The position numbers were made by a program, and so were the translations under genes. The notes beneath the pieces were generated by a model. That model saw only the letters and a list, made by a program, of their open reading frames with translations. It had not been told where the DNA came from and did no database searches. From Deltaproteobacteria bacterium (GTDB taxonomy: Bacteria; Desulfobacterota; Syntrophia; Syntrophales; UBA6807), in assembly GCA_016935565.1 (NCBI GenBank), contig JAFGQS010000041.1, positions 1 through 64,000 on the forward strand: a stretch of 64,000 nucleotides of DNA, written 5' to 3'. Positions 41,539 through 51,893 of this stretch are shown piece after piece (position 1 is the first letter of the stretch; every line of letters begins with the position of its first letter).

Positions 41539-42212
41539 GAAAGACGATGAGAAAGATAGTAGACATTGGTATTCTCGTTTCAGGAAGCGGCTCCAATTTC
41601 CAATCGATCATTGATCAGATAGAACAGGGTAATCTTGATGCATCTATCAAAGTGGTTGTCAGCAATAATCCTGATGCGTATGCCCTTGAACGAGCTAAAA
41701 AACATAACATTCCTGCAGTCGTCATCGACCATAATAATTTCAATGATAGAAATGAATTTGATCAAGAGATGATCGATGTCCTTAATTCTTATTCAGTGGA
41801 ACTGGTTATAATGGCGGGGTTTATGAGAATCTTGACCCCGCTCTTTATAAAGGCCTTTCCAATGAGAATCATGAACATACATCCGGCCATACTTCCTTCT
41901 TTTCAAGGAATTCACGCTCAGGAGCGGGCGTTTGATTATGGCGTGAAGTTTTCAGGATGCTCCGTTCATTTTGCCGATGAAGGTGTGGACACGGGTCCGG
42001 TTATCATTCAGTCAGTTGTTCCCGTCTATAATGACGACACTGCAGAAACGCTTCAACAGAGGATTCTCAGAGAAGAACATAGGATATTTCCTCAGGCAAT
42101 CCAATTTTATGCCGAGGGTAAGCTTGAAATCATTGGCCGTAAAGTTATAGTGAAAGATCATAAAAGGATCGACGAAACCCCGTTGCATAATCCTCCACTA
42201 ACAAAATTTTAA
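41535..42212 (+). CDS. purN: Phosphoribosylglycinamide formyltransferase
   Basis: ILVSGSGSNFQSIID, MNIHPAILPSFQGIHAQERAFDYGVKFSGCSVHFADEGVDTGPVI. Confidence 0.95.
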   Translation: MRKTMRKIVDIGILVSGSGSNFQSIIDQIEQGNLDASIKVVVSNNPDAYALERAKKHNIPAVVIDHNNFNDRNEFDQEMIDVLNSYSVELVIMAGFMRILTPLFIKAFPMRIMNIHPAILPSFQGIHAQERAFDYGVKFSGCSVHFADEGVDTGPVIIQSVVPVYNDDTAETLQQRILREEHRIFPQAIQFYAEGKLEIIGRKVIVKDHKRIDETPLHNPPLTKF

Positions 42213-42220
42213 AACCAACA

Positions 42221-42697
42221 ATGATTATCATCAGCGCATGCCTTCTGGGTATTAAGTGCAGATATGATGGAGAAAGTCGCTTTGATAAGGAGTTGCTTTC
42301 GTTGATACCTGATGCAATTTTTATCCCTCTCTGCCCTGAACAACTCGGGGGGCTTCCAACACCCCGTTCTCCTGCTACCATAAACAACGGAAGCGGACCT
42401 GATGTTATCAATGGACACACAAAAGTTATTAACTCAATAGGTGACGATGTGACGGAACACTTTTTGAGAGGTGCAGAAGAAGTAAAAATGATTGCACAGC
42501 TCATGAAAATTGACACTGCGGTTATGAAGGAAAAAAGTCCGTCGTGCGGAGTTAATTTTATAAAACAAGGTGATGTTCTTACAAGTGGTATGGGAGTAAC
42601 ATCAGCACTTCTCTATTCGGTTGGTATAAAGCTCATATCATCAGAAAAGGTAGCAGAGGACTATGTACGATACTATCATAATAGGAAACGACATTAG
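42221..42697 (+). CDS. DUF523 family protein
   Basis: IIISACLLGIKCRYDGESR, CPEQLGGLPTPRSPA, MKEKSPSCGVNF. Confidence 0.9.
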   Translation: MIIISACLLGIKCRYDGESRFDKELLSLIPDAIFIPLCPEQLGGLPTPRSPATINNGSGPDVINGHTKVINSIGDDVTEHFLRGAEEVKMIAQLMKIDTAVMKEKSPSCGVNFIKQGDVLTSGMGVTSALLYSVGIKLISSEKVAEDYVRYYHNRKRH

Positions 42698-44108
42698 CTC
42701 ACTTGTGGCTGCACTGACTGCTGTTCGAAGAGGAAGAAAAACAGCATGGATACGTGAAGGGAATATCCCCGATTTTTATTCAGAATCGGGATATCTATTT
42801 AATATCGATCCTTTCCCGTGGTCCGGCTTCGGCCATGAACAGAGGTTCCGTCAATTCTTAGCGGCAATGGATATTCCGTTGGCCGATCAAACAACGCTCT
42901 ATTCATTACACCCCTCTCTTCAGATAGTTTTTGAGAAACACAGACTTGATCTCTTCAGCGGAATTAAATTTCAACTTGAAGAAATACGGAGAGAACTTCT
43001 TATTGATACTGACGGATATGAGAAATTCTTTGATTCCGTTATGAAGAGCTGCACGATTATATCGGATTTGATACGTGAAAATCCATACATTTTCCCGAGG
43101 ACTCTTCAGGAATCGTTCAAACTGATGTTCAATATCCCGGCGTTACTGTTGCACAAAAAAAAACTGTCGAGGAGATTTAAAGCTGTTCAGAAGCCCGTAC
43201 CCTTGAAAACAATCATTGATGCCGAAATCCTTCTGCTTTCGAACCTTCAAACAGGCATCGATCCCCCTCTCTCTGTGACCTGTGCACTCGCATCACTTTT
43301 GAATACCTCTTACTATCTCATGGGCGGAAAACACAATCTCCTGATTGAATGTGAAAGAAAGTTTCAGGCATTAGGAGGTACATTAATAAAAGGATGTTCT
43401 ATTCTCCGATTAAATATTAATGAAGACATCAAGACAGATATTCTTGCCGACGACGAAACATTTACGATTGCCGCCCATGATGTCATTATCAGTTCAAAGT
43501 GGGAAAAATTTAAACCGATCATTCTCAATGATAAAAGATTTTCAAAATACGTAAAGAAATACATGACAATCGGAAAAGCAACCTATCCGTTTACAATACA
43601 TATGGGTCTCCATGATAAAGGGTTACCGGAGAAACTTGCCTCATATGTAATGCTTGTTTTCGATGAAGAAAAACCCCTGACAAATAACAATCTTGTTTTT
43701 TTAGAAACAAGTCTTCGGAACGACACGGAACGTGCACCCAGTGGCAGGCGTGCATTGAGTGCAACGGTATTCCTTGATGACTCTCCCTTGCGTTTAAGTG
43801 ACGAAAATTTGACATATGTGGCAGCGGGCATCTTGAAAAATATTGAGAAATTCTTTCCATTCTTCATGGAAAATCTTGACTTCGTCAATATCGAAAAATC
43901 AATCGATATATCAAGAAAATACCAGGAAATATTGAATCTTAAATACTCGTTGAAAAGAAATTCAATTTATGGTGTTGCACCTCTGACAAATAAAACTCCC
44001 GTCAAGAATGTGTACGTTACGGGGGGAATGCTTCTTGCAGGTCTCGGCTTTGAAGGCGAATTTATATCCGGCCTAAATGCCGCAAATCTGGTTAGTGGAG
44101 ATCAGTAA
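42663..44108 (+). CDS. FAD/NAD(P)-dependent oxidoreductase, phytoene desaturase-like
   Basis: MYDTIIIGNDISSLVAALTAVRRGRKTAWI dinucleotide fold; C-terminal VKNVYVTGGMLLAGLGFEGEFISGLNAANLV. Confidence 0.75.
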   Translation: MYDTIIIGNDISSLVAALTAVRRGRKTAWIREGNIPDFYSESGYLFNIDPFPWSGFGHEQRFRQFLAAMDIPLADQTTLYSLHPSLQIVFEKHRLDLFSGIKFQLEEIRRELLIDTDGYEKFFDSVMKSCTIISDLIRENPYIFPRTLQESFKLMFNIPALLLHKKKLSRRFKAVQKPVPLKTIIDAEILLLSNLQTGIDPPLSVTCALASLLNTSYYLMGGKHNLLIECERKFQALGGTLIKGCSILRLNINEDIKTDILADDETFTIAAHDVIISSKWEKFKPIILNDKRFSKYVKKYMTIGKATYPFTIHMGLHDKGLPEKLASYVMLVFDEEKPLTNNNLVFLETSLRNDTERAPSGRRALSATVFLDDSPLRLSDENLTYVAAGILKNIEKFFPFFMENLDFVNIEKSIDISRKYQEILNLKYSLKRNSIYGVAPLTNKTPVKNVYVTGGMLLAGLGFEGEFISGLNAANLVSGDQ

Positions 44109-44109
44109 T

Positions 44110-45414
44110 ATGAAAAATTTGGAATATGATTTTGCTATCAAAAACCTGGGAGAAAGAAAAATTCCCTCCCCTGACTCGCCCGGATATTATACGCGGGACG
44201 ATAAACGGATTCTCTTTAATATGGACCGGAAACAATTCGCTACGATAAAAGACAAGAATGGTCAACCACTCTCCATAGAAGTTGCCGGCCCACGGGAAAT
44301 GATCTATTTTGATCCGAAAAAAGTGAAGGCTGCCGTTGTTACCTGTGGCGGCCTGTGTCCCGGGATCAACGACGTGATCCGTACAGTGGTCATGCAGCTC
44401 TACTATCGCTATGGAGTGAAAAATATTATCGGAATACGATATGGTTTTCAAGGATTTATACCGAAGTACGGTCATGATGTTATGGAATTAACACCGGATC
44501 TAGTTAAAGATATACATACGCTGGGGGGAAGTATACTTTCATCGTCAAGAGGCGGACAGAATATTGAAGAAATCGTCGATTCAATTTATCAGATGAACAT
44601 TAATATGTTGTTCTGCATCGGCGGTGATGGAACAATGAGAGCAACAGAACTCATTACGGAAGAAATTACTAGGAGACAGTTGAATATAAGCGTTATCGGC
44701 ATACCGAAAACAATCGATAATGACCTTAATCTCATCGATAAGACATTCGGCTTTGATACGGCCATTTCTGAAGCAGTCAAAGTGATTGGATGTGCTCATG
44801 TGGAAGCTAAGGGTGCCCCCATGGGAATCGGTCTTGTAAAAATTATGGGTCGACAATCAGGGCATATCGCGGTCAGTGCGGCCCTGGCGCAAAATGATGT
44901 TAATTTAGTACTAATACCGGAAGTTTCTTTCGACCTTGAAGGCGATAACGGGTTTTTGAAAACGCTGGAAAAACGTTTAAAGAAGAGCAATCATGCGGTT
45001 ATTCTCGTTGCCGAAGGTGCGGGACAGGATTTATATGACGAATCAGATAATATTGAAACAGATGCCTCGGGAAATGTGAGACTTCATGACATAGGTCTTC
45101 TCTTGAAAGGTCGAATAACGGAATATTTCAAGAAGATAGGAATGGAAATCAACCTCAAGTATATTGATCCCAGTTATACAATACGAAGTGTCCCTGCCAA
45201 TGCGAGTGATAGTCTTTACTGCGCTATAATGGGGCAGTATGCCGTTCATGCCGGTATGGCAGGAAAAACAGGGATGGTTGTTGGATTATTCAATAATGAA
45301 TATGTTCATCTACCGATAGGGACGGTGACGACACGTAAAAAGGTTGATCCGAACGGCAATATCTGGATGCGAGTTCTCGAGGCAACCGGTCAGCCGCCTT
45401 CCATGACAAATTGA
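44110..45414 (+). CDS. 6-phosphofructokinase family protein
   Basis: VVTCGGLCPGINDVIRTVV, FCIGGDGTMRATELI, GIPKTIDNDLNLIDKTFGFDTA; start set at MKNLEYD. Confidence 0.92.
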   Translation: MKNLEYDFAIKNLGERKIPSPDSPGYYTRDDKRILFNMDRKQFATIKDKNGQPLSIEVAGPREMIYFDPKKVKAAVVTCGGLCPGINDVIRTVVMQLYYRYGVKNIIGIRYGFQGFIPKYGHDVMELTPDLVKDIHTLGGSILSSSRGGQNIEEIVDSIYQMNINMLFCIGGDGTMRATELITEEITRRQLNISVIGIPKTIDNDLNLIDKTFGFDTAISEAVKVIGCAHVEAKGAPMGIGLVKIMGRQSGHIAVSAALAQNDVNLVLIPEVSFDLEGDNGFLKTLEKRLKKSNHAVILVAEGAGQDLYDESDNIETDASGNVRLHDIGLLLKGRITEYFKKIGMEINLKYIDPSYTIRSVPANASDSLYCAIMGQYAVHAGMAGKTGMVVGLFNNEYVHLPIGTVTTRKKVDPNGNIWMRVLEATGQPPSMTN

Positions 45415-45622
45415 GCCCGGACAGATACGACTATTTTAAAACGCACATCTCATCTGAAAAGGCACCTGGTACCTGGATCGTGAAACCACTTTCAGTTTGA
45501 GTCATGGTGCAGCACTCTTTATCTCGCATCGCCATATTAAAAATTATCCGGGACAAAAAAGACTTGCATAATTAAATTATATGAGGTAGGTATCAATTCA
45601 ATTTTCTTAAAGGAGTTATAAT

Positions 45623-45820
45623 ATGGCTCGAGTCTGTGAAGTTTGCGGGAAAAAGCCATCCGTAGGGAATAAAGTCAGTCACGCAAACAATAAGACAAAA
45701 AGGATATGGTACCCTAACCTTCAGAAGTTTCGGGTTGTGAATGAAAAAACGGGAACCATAAAGAGAATGAAAGTATGTACCCGGTGCCTGCGTTCCGGTT
45801 TTGTTAAAAAAGCCGTTTAA
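45623..45820 (+). CDS. rpmB: 50S ribosomal protein L28
   Basis: [38 protein letters not shown]; strong RBS AAAGGAG. Confidence 0.96.
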   Translation: MARVCEVCGKKPSVGNKVSHANNKTKRIWYPNLQKFRVVNEKTGTIKRMKVCTRCLRSGFVKKAV

Positions 45821-45847
45821 AAACGGGTCGACACTTTTTTGATTATG

Positions 45848-45877
45848 AAAGGGGAAATCGATTCCCCTTTATTTTTT
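45848..45877 (+). terminator. Rho-independent terminator after rpmB
   Basis: AAAGGGGAA-ATCGA-TTCCCCTTT followed by ATTTTTT. Confidence 0.85.
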
Positions 45878-46297
45878 GTCTTTATTGAGGAATTCCATTT
45901 TTTTGAGATTGATCAGTTTAATCTGAAAGGTTCCAACGTGTGCCTTACCATACGCTTTATGATCTATCATTAAGATGAGTGTGGTCTTGCTTCCGTCCCT
46001 AAGTTTTACAATACCTGTAAGTTCTCCCTTTTTGAGCATAAACAGAATACTTTTTATGTTTTCAAATGGTATTGTATAGAGTCCCTCCCCTTTTTTCCCT
46101 TCCAGATATGTCTTGCCCTGTATACTGACCTCAGTACATTCCGTTATGACATCCATCTGATCAATAAACATTGCCGTATATTTTAGTTCGGGAACGGGAA
46201 TCTTATCAGGAGAATCCTCTCCGAAAATGGAACCCATACCGACCAGGAAAGGTACGAGAAACACGATAAAGAAGAATTTATGAAATCTGCTGTTCAT
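45869..46297 (-). CDS. Exported protein of unknown function
   Basis: 142 aa with an N-terminal signal-like segment; follows the DUF4911-like gene with a short overlap. Confidence 0.55.
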   Translation of the reverse strand: MNSRFHKFFFIVFLVPFLVGMGSIFGEDSPDKIPVPELKYTAMFIDQMDVITECTEVSIQGKTYLEGKKGEGLYTIPFENIKSILFMLKKGELTGIVKLRDGSKTTLILMIDHKAYGKAHVGTFQIKLINLKKMEFLNKDKK

Positions 46298-46538
46298 GAT
46301 GGTTCCTTTCTATGTTGGTGATATCAACTTCTTGAAATATTATTTCTTCTCGTAATGCATCGAGTATCTCATTGATATCGGATACAAAATCAGGCATCAT
46401 TGATATTTCGATAAGAGATTTACCGCTATCAATGGTTGTAACTATTCCAAGACCTTCATATCCTTCAAAAATAAATTTGATGTAGGCTATGTCTTTTCGC
46501 TTTAACTTCAGAACTTTCTTAATAATTTTGTTTGACAT
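46278..46538 (-). CDS. DUF4911-like protein
   Basis: RKDIAYIKFIFEGYEGLGIVTTIDSGKSLIEISMMPDF pattern. Confidence 0.6.
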   Translation of the reverse strand: MSNKIIKKVLKLKRKDIAYIKFIFEGYEGLGIVTTIDSGKSLIEISMMPDFVSDINEILDALREEIIFQEVDITNIERNHHEQQIS

Positions 46539-46607
46539 TTTTCTTCAGTGGCAAGGTGATTGATATGTAACATCCGGTTTTTTAAATATCAAGAAATAAA
46601 TCTCCTC

Positions 46608-46635
46608 TTGACATGAGACAGTTCCTTGGTAATAT
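46608..46635 (+). promoter_or_regulatory. Sigma70-like promoter for recJ
   Basis: TTGACA-N16-TAATAT 54 bp upstream of the recJ ATG. Confidence 0.55.
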
Positions 46636-46688
46636 GCCGTCAAGAGAGTATATAAGATAGCAGATAAAAAATTAAGAAGACGTCGAAA

Positions 46689-48419
46689 ATGCTTCCTACA
46701 ACCCAATGGATATTGCCCGATGCAGATAGAAAGGCGCAACGCTTGTTAGAGGATGAACTTGGCCTTAATCCTATCATATCCCAGATATTGGTAAACCGTC
46801 ATATTTTGACTCCTGATGACGCGAATAAGTTTTTACATCCATCCCTGAAAGACCTTCACAATCCTTTTCTTATGAAGGACATCGAAGAGGGAGTGGATCG
46901 AGTGATACGGGCAATTTCATCCGGGGAAAGGATAGCCGTTTATGGTGATTATGATGCCGATGGCATTACATCAGTTGCTGTTCTCGTGAAGTTTCTGTCA
47001 CGAGTTCATACTAATATTACATATTATATCCCTGACAGGATTAAAGAAGGATACGGACTTAACAAGGATGCTCTCGACAAGTTAAAACATGACCGGGTCA
47101 CACTAATAATAACCGTCGATTGTGGCATTACAGATTGTGATGAAGTGGAATATTCAAGAGCTCTCGGTATGGACACGATTGTACTCGATCACCATGAGGT
47201 TCCTGAAGTACTGCCGAATGCGGTGGCAGCCATTAATCCCCATCGTAGCGATTGTATGTTCCCCTTTAAACACCTGGCAGGTGTGGGTATTGTTTTTAAT
47301 TTCCTCATAGCTCTCAGAGGAAGGCTTCGACAGACTGGATTTTGGGAGGGCAAAACATATCCGAATCTCAAAGAGTATTTGGACCTTGTTGCTCTTGGTA
47401 CAATCGGTGATATTTCTCCGCTCATCGATGAAAATAGAATATTTGCCAAAATCGGTCTGGACATCATTACTCAAGGAAAAAGGACTGGTATTAAAGCATT
47501 ACGTGAAAAAAGTGGGTTAGATTACGATAACGTTAATTCGACAGACGCGTCATTTAAGCTCATTCCGAGAATAAACGCGGCAGGTCGAATCGGTTCACCT
47601 GGCGATGCCGTTGAGATGTTACTGACGGAAGATATGAGAGAAGCCTCAAGAGTCGCTCTTCTACTTGACGGGTATAATAGAGAACGCCAGGAAATTGAAC
47701 GATCGATTCTCAATGAAATACTTGAAAGGATTGATGCAAAATATGACCGTCACGAAATAAAGTCCATCGTTCTTGCTTCTTCCGAATGGCATCCCGGCGT
47801 CATTGGAATTGTCGCATCAAAACTCGTAGACAGGTATTATCGTCCTGCGATTTTAATCTGTTTAAAGGATGGTATGGGAAAAGGATCGGGAAGAAGTATT
47901 GCTGAGTTTAATCTGTACCAAGGGTTAAAGGATAGATGCGGTGATTTACTCATGTCTTACGGAGGTCATAGATATGCCGCCGGTATTTCAATAGAGGAAG
48001 AAAACATAGAACAATTATCTCAAGCACTTGACAACGCTATGATAACCGAGCTTGACATGGAAGATCTTTCACCGAAAACAATGATTGATGCTGAATGTCA
48101 TCTCAGCGAAATTGATTACAACCTCATTTCAGATATAGAAAAGCTGTCTCCATTCGGCAACATGAATCCGGAACCAATACTGTACGTTAAAAATATTATG
48201 TCAACATTCCTGACAACAGTGGGGAACAATCACCTCCGAATGCGGCTGACTGAAAACGATACCAACCATGACTGCATATGGTTTAGTAAGGGACATTTGC
48301 TGAATCTCATATCAGAGTCAAGGATCGATGCTGCATTTACTCCGCACATCAATAATTGGAACGGAAGAAATTCTATACAGCTTAAATTAAAAGACGTATC
48401 AATGGCTGCAAAAGTATGA
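46689..48419 (+). CDS. recJ: Single-stranded-DNA-specific exonuclease RecJ
   Basis: IAVYGDYDADGITSVAVL, IITVDCGITDCDEVEYSRALGMDTIVLDHHEVPE, RINAAGRIGSPGDAV, DRCGDLLMSYGGHRYAAG. Confidence 0.95.
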   Translation: MLPTTQWILPDADRKAQRLLEDELGLNPIISQILVNRHILTPDDANKFLHPSLKDLHNPFLMKDIEEGVDRVIRAISSGERIAVYGDYDADGITSVAVLVKFLSRVHTNITYYIPDRIKEGYGLNKDALDKLKHDRVTLIITVDCGITDCDEVEYSRALGMDTIVLDHHEVPEVLPNAVAAINPHRSDCMFPFKHLAGVGIVFNFLIALRGRLRQTGFWEGKTYPNLKEYLDLVALGTIGDISPLIDENRIFAKIGLDIITQGKRTGIKALREKSGLDYDNVNSTDASFKLIPRINAAGRIGSPGDAVEMLLTEDMREASRVALLLDGYNRERQEIERSILNEILERIDAKYDRHEIKSIVLASSEWHPGVIGIVASKLVDRYYRPAILICLKDGMGKGSGRSIAEFNLYQGLKDRCGDLLMSYGGHRYAAGISIEEENIEQLSQALDNAMITELDMEDLSPKTMIDAECHLSEIDYNLISDIEKLSPFGNMNPEPILYVKNIMSTFLTTVGNNHLRMRLTENDTNHDCIWFSKGHLLNLISESRIDAAFTPHINNWNGRNSIQLKLKDVSMAAKV

Positions 48420-48424
48420 TGGAA

Positions 48425-49672
48425 TTATTCCCAGTTTCTCTTATCAATCAACATTTTGTCACCATCGGATATGCTCCCCGGCGTCACCAGTTCAAAGGCA
48501 TCTATTTTTACCGTACATATACTCTGAAAATGTTTTTCAAATCGCTCAGTAAGCTGGTGCTCATCATTGCCGGTTTCTATGACCGCAGTCACGTAGTCAC
48601 GATATGATTCTCTTGTGATAACAATCTGATAGTTTATATTATTAAAGCGTTCCTTTATTGTACTCAGCTGGCTGGGAGCAATGAAGAGTCCCCTCACTTT
48701 TACCGCATCCCCTACCCTTCCTGCGATACCGTTCATTTTATAAGATGTTCTTCCGCACGGACATGCTTCTTCCGTCAAACTCGAAAGATCACCTGTGCCG
48801 AATCGAAACAGAAAAAAAACATCATTCAGTCTGGTAACAACAACCTCACCCAACTGGCCGGGTTCAACACGTTTACCTGAATCCGGATCGACGATTTCGA
48901 CGATTACTTCTTCGCAAATATGCCAGCCTCTTTTTTCGGAACACTCATATGCTATATCACCGACTTCAGTCGCACCATACATCTGATAGGTGTCAATTCC
49001 ATACTCTTCTTCAAATTTGTTTCTCAGGGATGCCTGCAGGGGTTCGGCTACAAAATTTGCCTTACGAATTGTAAAATCTTTTTTAACATCATATCCCATC
49101 TCTTCGGCCTTCGTAATAATTGCCATGAGAAAACTCGGCGTTCCCGTATACCCGTTGACTTTTAAGTGATTGATCAATTGAACCTGAATTTCGGTGCTTG
49201 ATGTTCCCGATGGGACAACGGTTGCACCGACGGCCCTGAGTCCTTCGTGAAATGTCAATCCCGCGGCAACCATATGATAGGAAAATGTGTTGAGCACAAT
49301 ATCGCCCTTTCCGAAACCAGCCGCAGAGTAACCCCTTCTCCACAGGGGTTCTTTTTCTGTTAAATGAGGTTCATAAACGGGACCCGGTGAGGTAAATATT
49401 CTGTCAATGTCGGCATCGACTCGACAGAATCCGCCAAACGGCAAGTTCTGCAATTCGAAATCAATAACCTGTTCGCGAGAAATGACGGGTAGTTTTTCAA
49501 GATCGGCAACGGAACGAACATCCGCCGGTTTCAGTCCCAAGGTGTCGAATGTGTCTCTGACCCACTCCGAATGTTCATAACCGAGTTCTACCATGTGAGA
49601 CAGTTTTCGACTGTAACCGGTCTCTCTTTCTGCGGGAGACCTTGTCTCCAGGTCATCAAAAAAACGTTTCAT
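48425..49672 (-). CDS. Phenylacetate-CoA ligase-like adenylate-forming enzyme
   Basis: PaaK-like layout: YSAAGFGKGDIVLNTFSYHMVAAGL, YQMYGATEVGDIAYEC, FRFGTGDLSSLTEEACPCGRTSYKMNGIAGRVGDAVKVRGLFI. Confidence 0.85.
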   Translation of the reverse strand: MKRFFDDLETRSPAERETGYSRKLSHMVELGYEHSEWVRDTFDTLGLKPADVRSVADLEKLPVISREQVIDFELQNLPFGGFCRVDADIDRIFTSPGPVYEPHLTEKEPLWRRGYSAAGFGKGDIVLNTFSYHMVAAGLTFHEGLRAVGATVVPSGTSSTEIQVQLINHLKVNGYTGTPSFLMAIITKAEEMGYDVKKDFTIRKANFVAEPLQASLRNKFEEEYGIDTYQMYGATEVGDIAYECSEKRGWHICEEVIVEIVDPDSGKRVEPGQLGEVVVTRLNDVFFLFRFGTGDLSSLTEEACPCGRTSYKMNGIAGRVGDAVKVRGLFIAPSQLSTIKERFNNINYQIVITRESYRDYVTAVIETGNDEHQLTERFEKHFQSICTVKIDAFELVTPGSISDGDKMLIDKRNWE

Positions 49673-49787
49673 ATTTGTGTTCCCTTCAGTATAAAAAATG
49701 CTCTGAATAAACAATTTGTCAGTCATTAACTATATATAAATAACCATACTATATCGAGCTGAATGCTGATCGCTGAAAGCTTACAAG

Positions 49788-50591
49788 TTACAGCCACCGC
49801 TTACGTCGTTTATATGCCTTTACATCCTTATAGGATTTTGTTAGTCCGGAAGCACCCATGCCTAAGTAAAATTCCCGTACATCAGGGTTTTTCTTCAGTT
49901 CATCCGCTTTCCCCTCCATGACGATTTTACCGTTTTCCATGACATATCCATAATGAGCGATTTGCAGGGCCATATTTGCATTCTGTTCAACAAGAATAAT
50001 TGTTGTCCCCTGTTCTTCATTGATTCTTCTTATTATTTTGAATATTTCCTTTACAACGAGCGGCGCGAGTCCCAGCGAGGGTTCATCCAGCAATAAGAGT
50101 TTGGGGTGCGCGATTAACGCTCTCCCGATGACGAGCATCTGCAATTCACCGCCGCTGCAATAACCGGCGAGTGTTTTTTTTCGCTTTACCAACGGAGGAA
50201 AGTAATCGTAGATCAGTTCCATGTCTTTTTTGTACGGTTTCCCCCATCGCGTTGCAGTTCCCACCCGCAAGTTTTCTTCAATCGTCAGATATTTAAACGG
50301 CTGCCGTCCCTCTAAAACCTGAATAATACCCATACGTGTGATATCTTCAGGAGCGGAATTCTGTATCTCTTTACCTTCGTACATAAGGGTACCGTCGGTA
50401 ACCTTTCCGTTTTCAGGTTTGAGGAGACCTGATATTGCCTTCAACGTGGTTGTCTTACCGGCTCCGTTGCTTCCCAGCAGTGAGACGATTTTATTTTGTT
50501 CCACGAGGAGAGAAACGCCTTTCAAAACCTGTATGACATCGGAATACACGACGCTGATATTGTTCAGTTGTAGCAGTGTATTATCCTTCAT
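49788..50591 (-). CDS. livF: Branched-chain-amino-acid-type ABC transporter ATP-binding protein (LivF)
   Basis: Walker A GSNGAGKTTTLKAISG, signature CSGGELQMLVIGRAL, LLLDEPSLGLAP. Confidence 0.92.
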   Translation of the reverse strand: MKDNTLLQLNNISVVYSDVIQVLKGVSLLVEQNKIVSLLGSNGAGKTTTLKAISGLLKPENGKVTDGTLMYEGKEIQNSAPEDITRMGIIQVLEGRQPFKYLTIEENLRVGTATRWGKPYKKDMELIYDYFPPLVKRKKTLAGYCSGGELQMLVIGRALIAHPKLLLLDEPSLGLAPLVVKEIFKIIRRINEEQGTTIILVEQNANMALQIAHYGYVMENGKIVMEGKADELKKNPDVREFYLGMGASGLTKSYKDVKAYKRRKRWL

Positions 50592-50724
50592 ATTCCTCTA
50601 CTCTGTACCCTATTATCTTCATGCGGCAAAGCCGCTTTTCGCCGTTATCATTTTCCTTGTCTGCTTGAGTTAACACCAACATCTGCGCAAAAAACGCAAT
50701 TATTGAGAATAAAGACTCCGAACC

Positions 50725-51795
50725 TTAATACGAGAACGGCCAGAGTCTGAAACTCGAACGAATAATTCTCCATACTTCGGCAAGACCTCTCGGTTCAAAC
50801 AAGATGAAAAGTACGATGGTAAAACCAAATGCCAGTTCTCGAATCGGGGCTATGCTCAATTCTACTCCCTGCAGTATTCCCGTATTCATGAAAACGTCTG
50901 TCAACCACCGCAAGATTTCATTGAGAACGGTTATAAACGTTGCCCCGAAAATTGAACCTGCTATGTTACCCATTCCTCCAATTATCACCATGGCCAGGTA
51001 TTCTACGGACAATCCCAGGTTGAAGGGCTCTGTGGTAATACTGATCATGTAATATGCCCATATTGCCCCGGCGAATCCTGCATAGAAAGAACTGATTGCG
51101 AAGGCAAGAAGCTTGTAACGGAATATGGGAATACCCATTCCCTCGGCTGCCTGATCGTTATCCCGAATTGCGACGAACGCCCGTCCGTACCGCGTGCGCA
51201 TGATATTAACAGCAATATATGTCATGAGTATAAGAGAAAGGAAAATGATGTAAAAAAAGGCGCGGTCACCCTCCAGGGAAATTCCAAAGAGAGTCGCCTT
51301 AGGCAGAACAATTCCCATCGTCCCCTTTGTTAAAGTCTCCCAGTGCACAAGAACATATTCGATAATGAATTGTCCGGCCAGTGTTGCAATGGTCAGGTAC
51401 AGGCCCTTCAATCGAACGGACGGAATTCCGAAAATCATGCCGATCAATGCGGTTACTAACCCGGCACATGGAACAGCAACCCAGAAAGGAACGTGTAATG
51501 CCGTGGCAAAAATAGCTCCCGCGTAAGCCCCGACTCCAAAAAAAGCTCCATGTCCCAGTGATATCTGGCCGGTATATCCCACGAGAATGTTCAGGCCGAT
51601 TGCTGCGATTGAAGCGATGCCGATAATATTAATCACATACAGTACATAGGGTCCCGAAATGACTGGCACAAGAGCAAAGAGCAGGACAAGACTCAAAAAA
51701 ACCGCAGTCCTTCCGAAATCAGTCTCATAGATTGTAAGTTCCTGTTCGTATCCTTCCCTGAAGTTTCCGCAGGGGTGAAAATGTAATTTTCTCAT
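50725..51795 (-). CDS. livM: LivM-type ABC transporter permease
   Basis: Multi-TM; GLNILVGYTGQISLGHGAFFGVGAYAGA. Confidence 0.92.
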   Translation of the reverse strand: MRKLHFHPCGNFREGYEQELTIYETDFGRTAVFLSLVLLFALVPVISGPYVLYVINIIGIASIAAIGLNILVGYTGQISLGHGAFFGVGAYAGAIFATALHVPFWVAVPCAGLVTALIGMIFGIPSVRLKGLYLTIATLAGQFIIEYVLVHWETLTKGTMGIVLPKATLFGISLEGDRAFFYIIFLSLILMTYIAVNIMRTRYGRAFVAIRDNDQAAEGMGIPIFRYKLLAFAISSFYAGFAGAIWAYYMISITTEPFNLGLSVEYLAMVIIGGMGNIAGSIFGATFITVLNEILRWLTDVFMNTGILQGVELSIAPIRELAFGFTIVLFILFEPRGLAEVWRIIRSSFRLWPFSY

Positions 51796-51893
51796 TTTAT
51801 ATCGCCATGTTATTTCATTTTAACAACTGTATTCCTAAAAAATGCGTCATCAAACTAACAACTCGAATCCTGAAACTCTGATCTCTCAACTGA

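Noticed and set aside
50623-50639. Hairpin GCGGCAAAGCCGCTTTT between livM and livF
   Set aside because: Its T-tract is on the plus strand, opposite to operon transcription; too short to support a regulatory claim.
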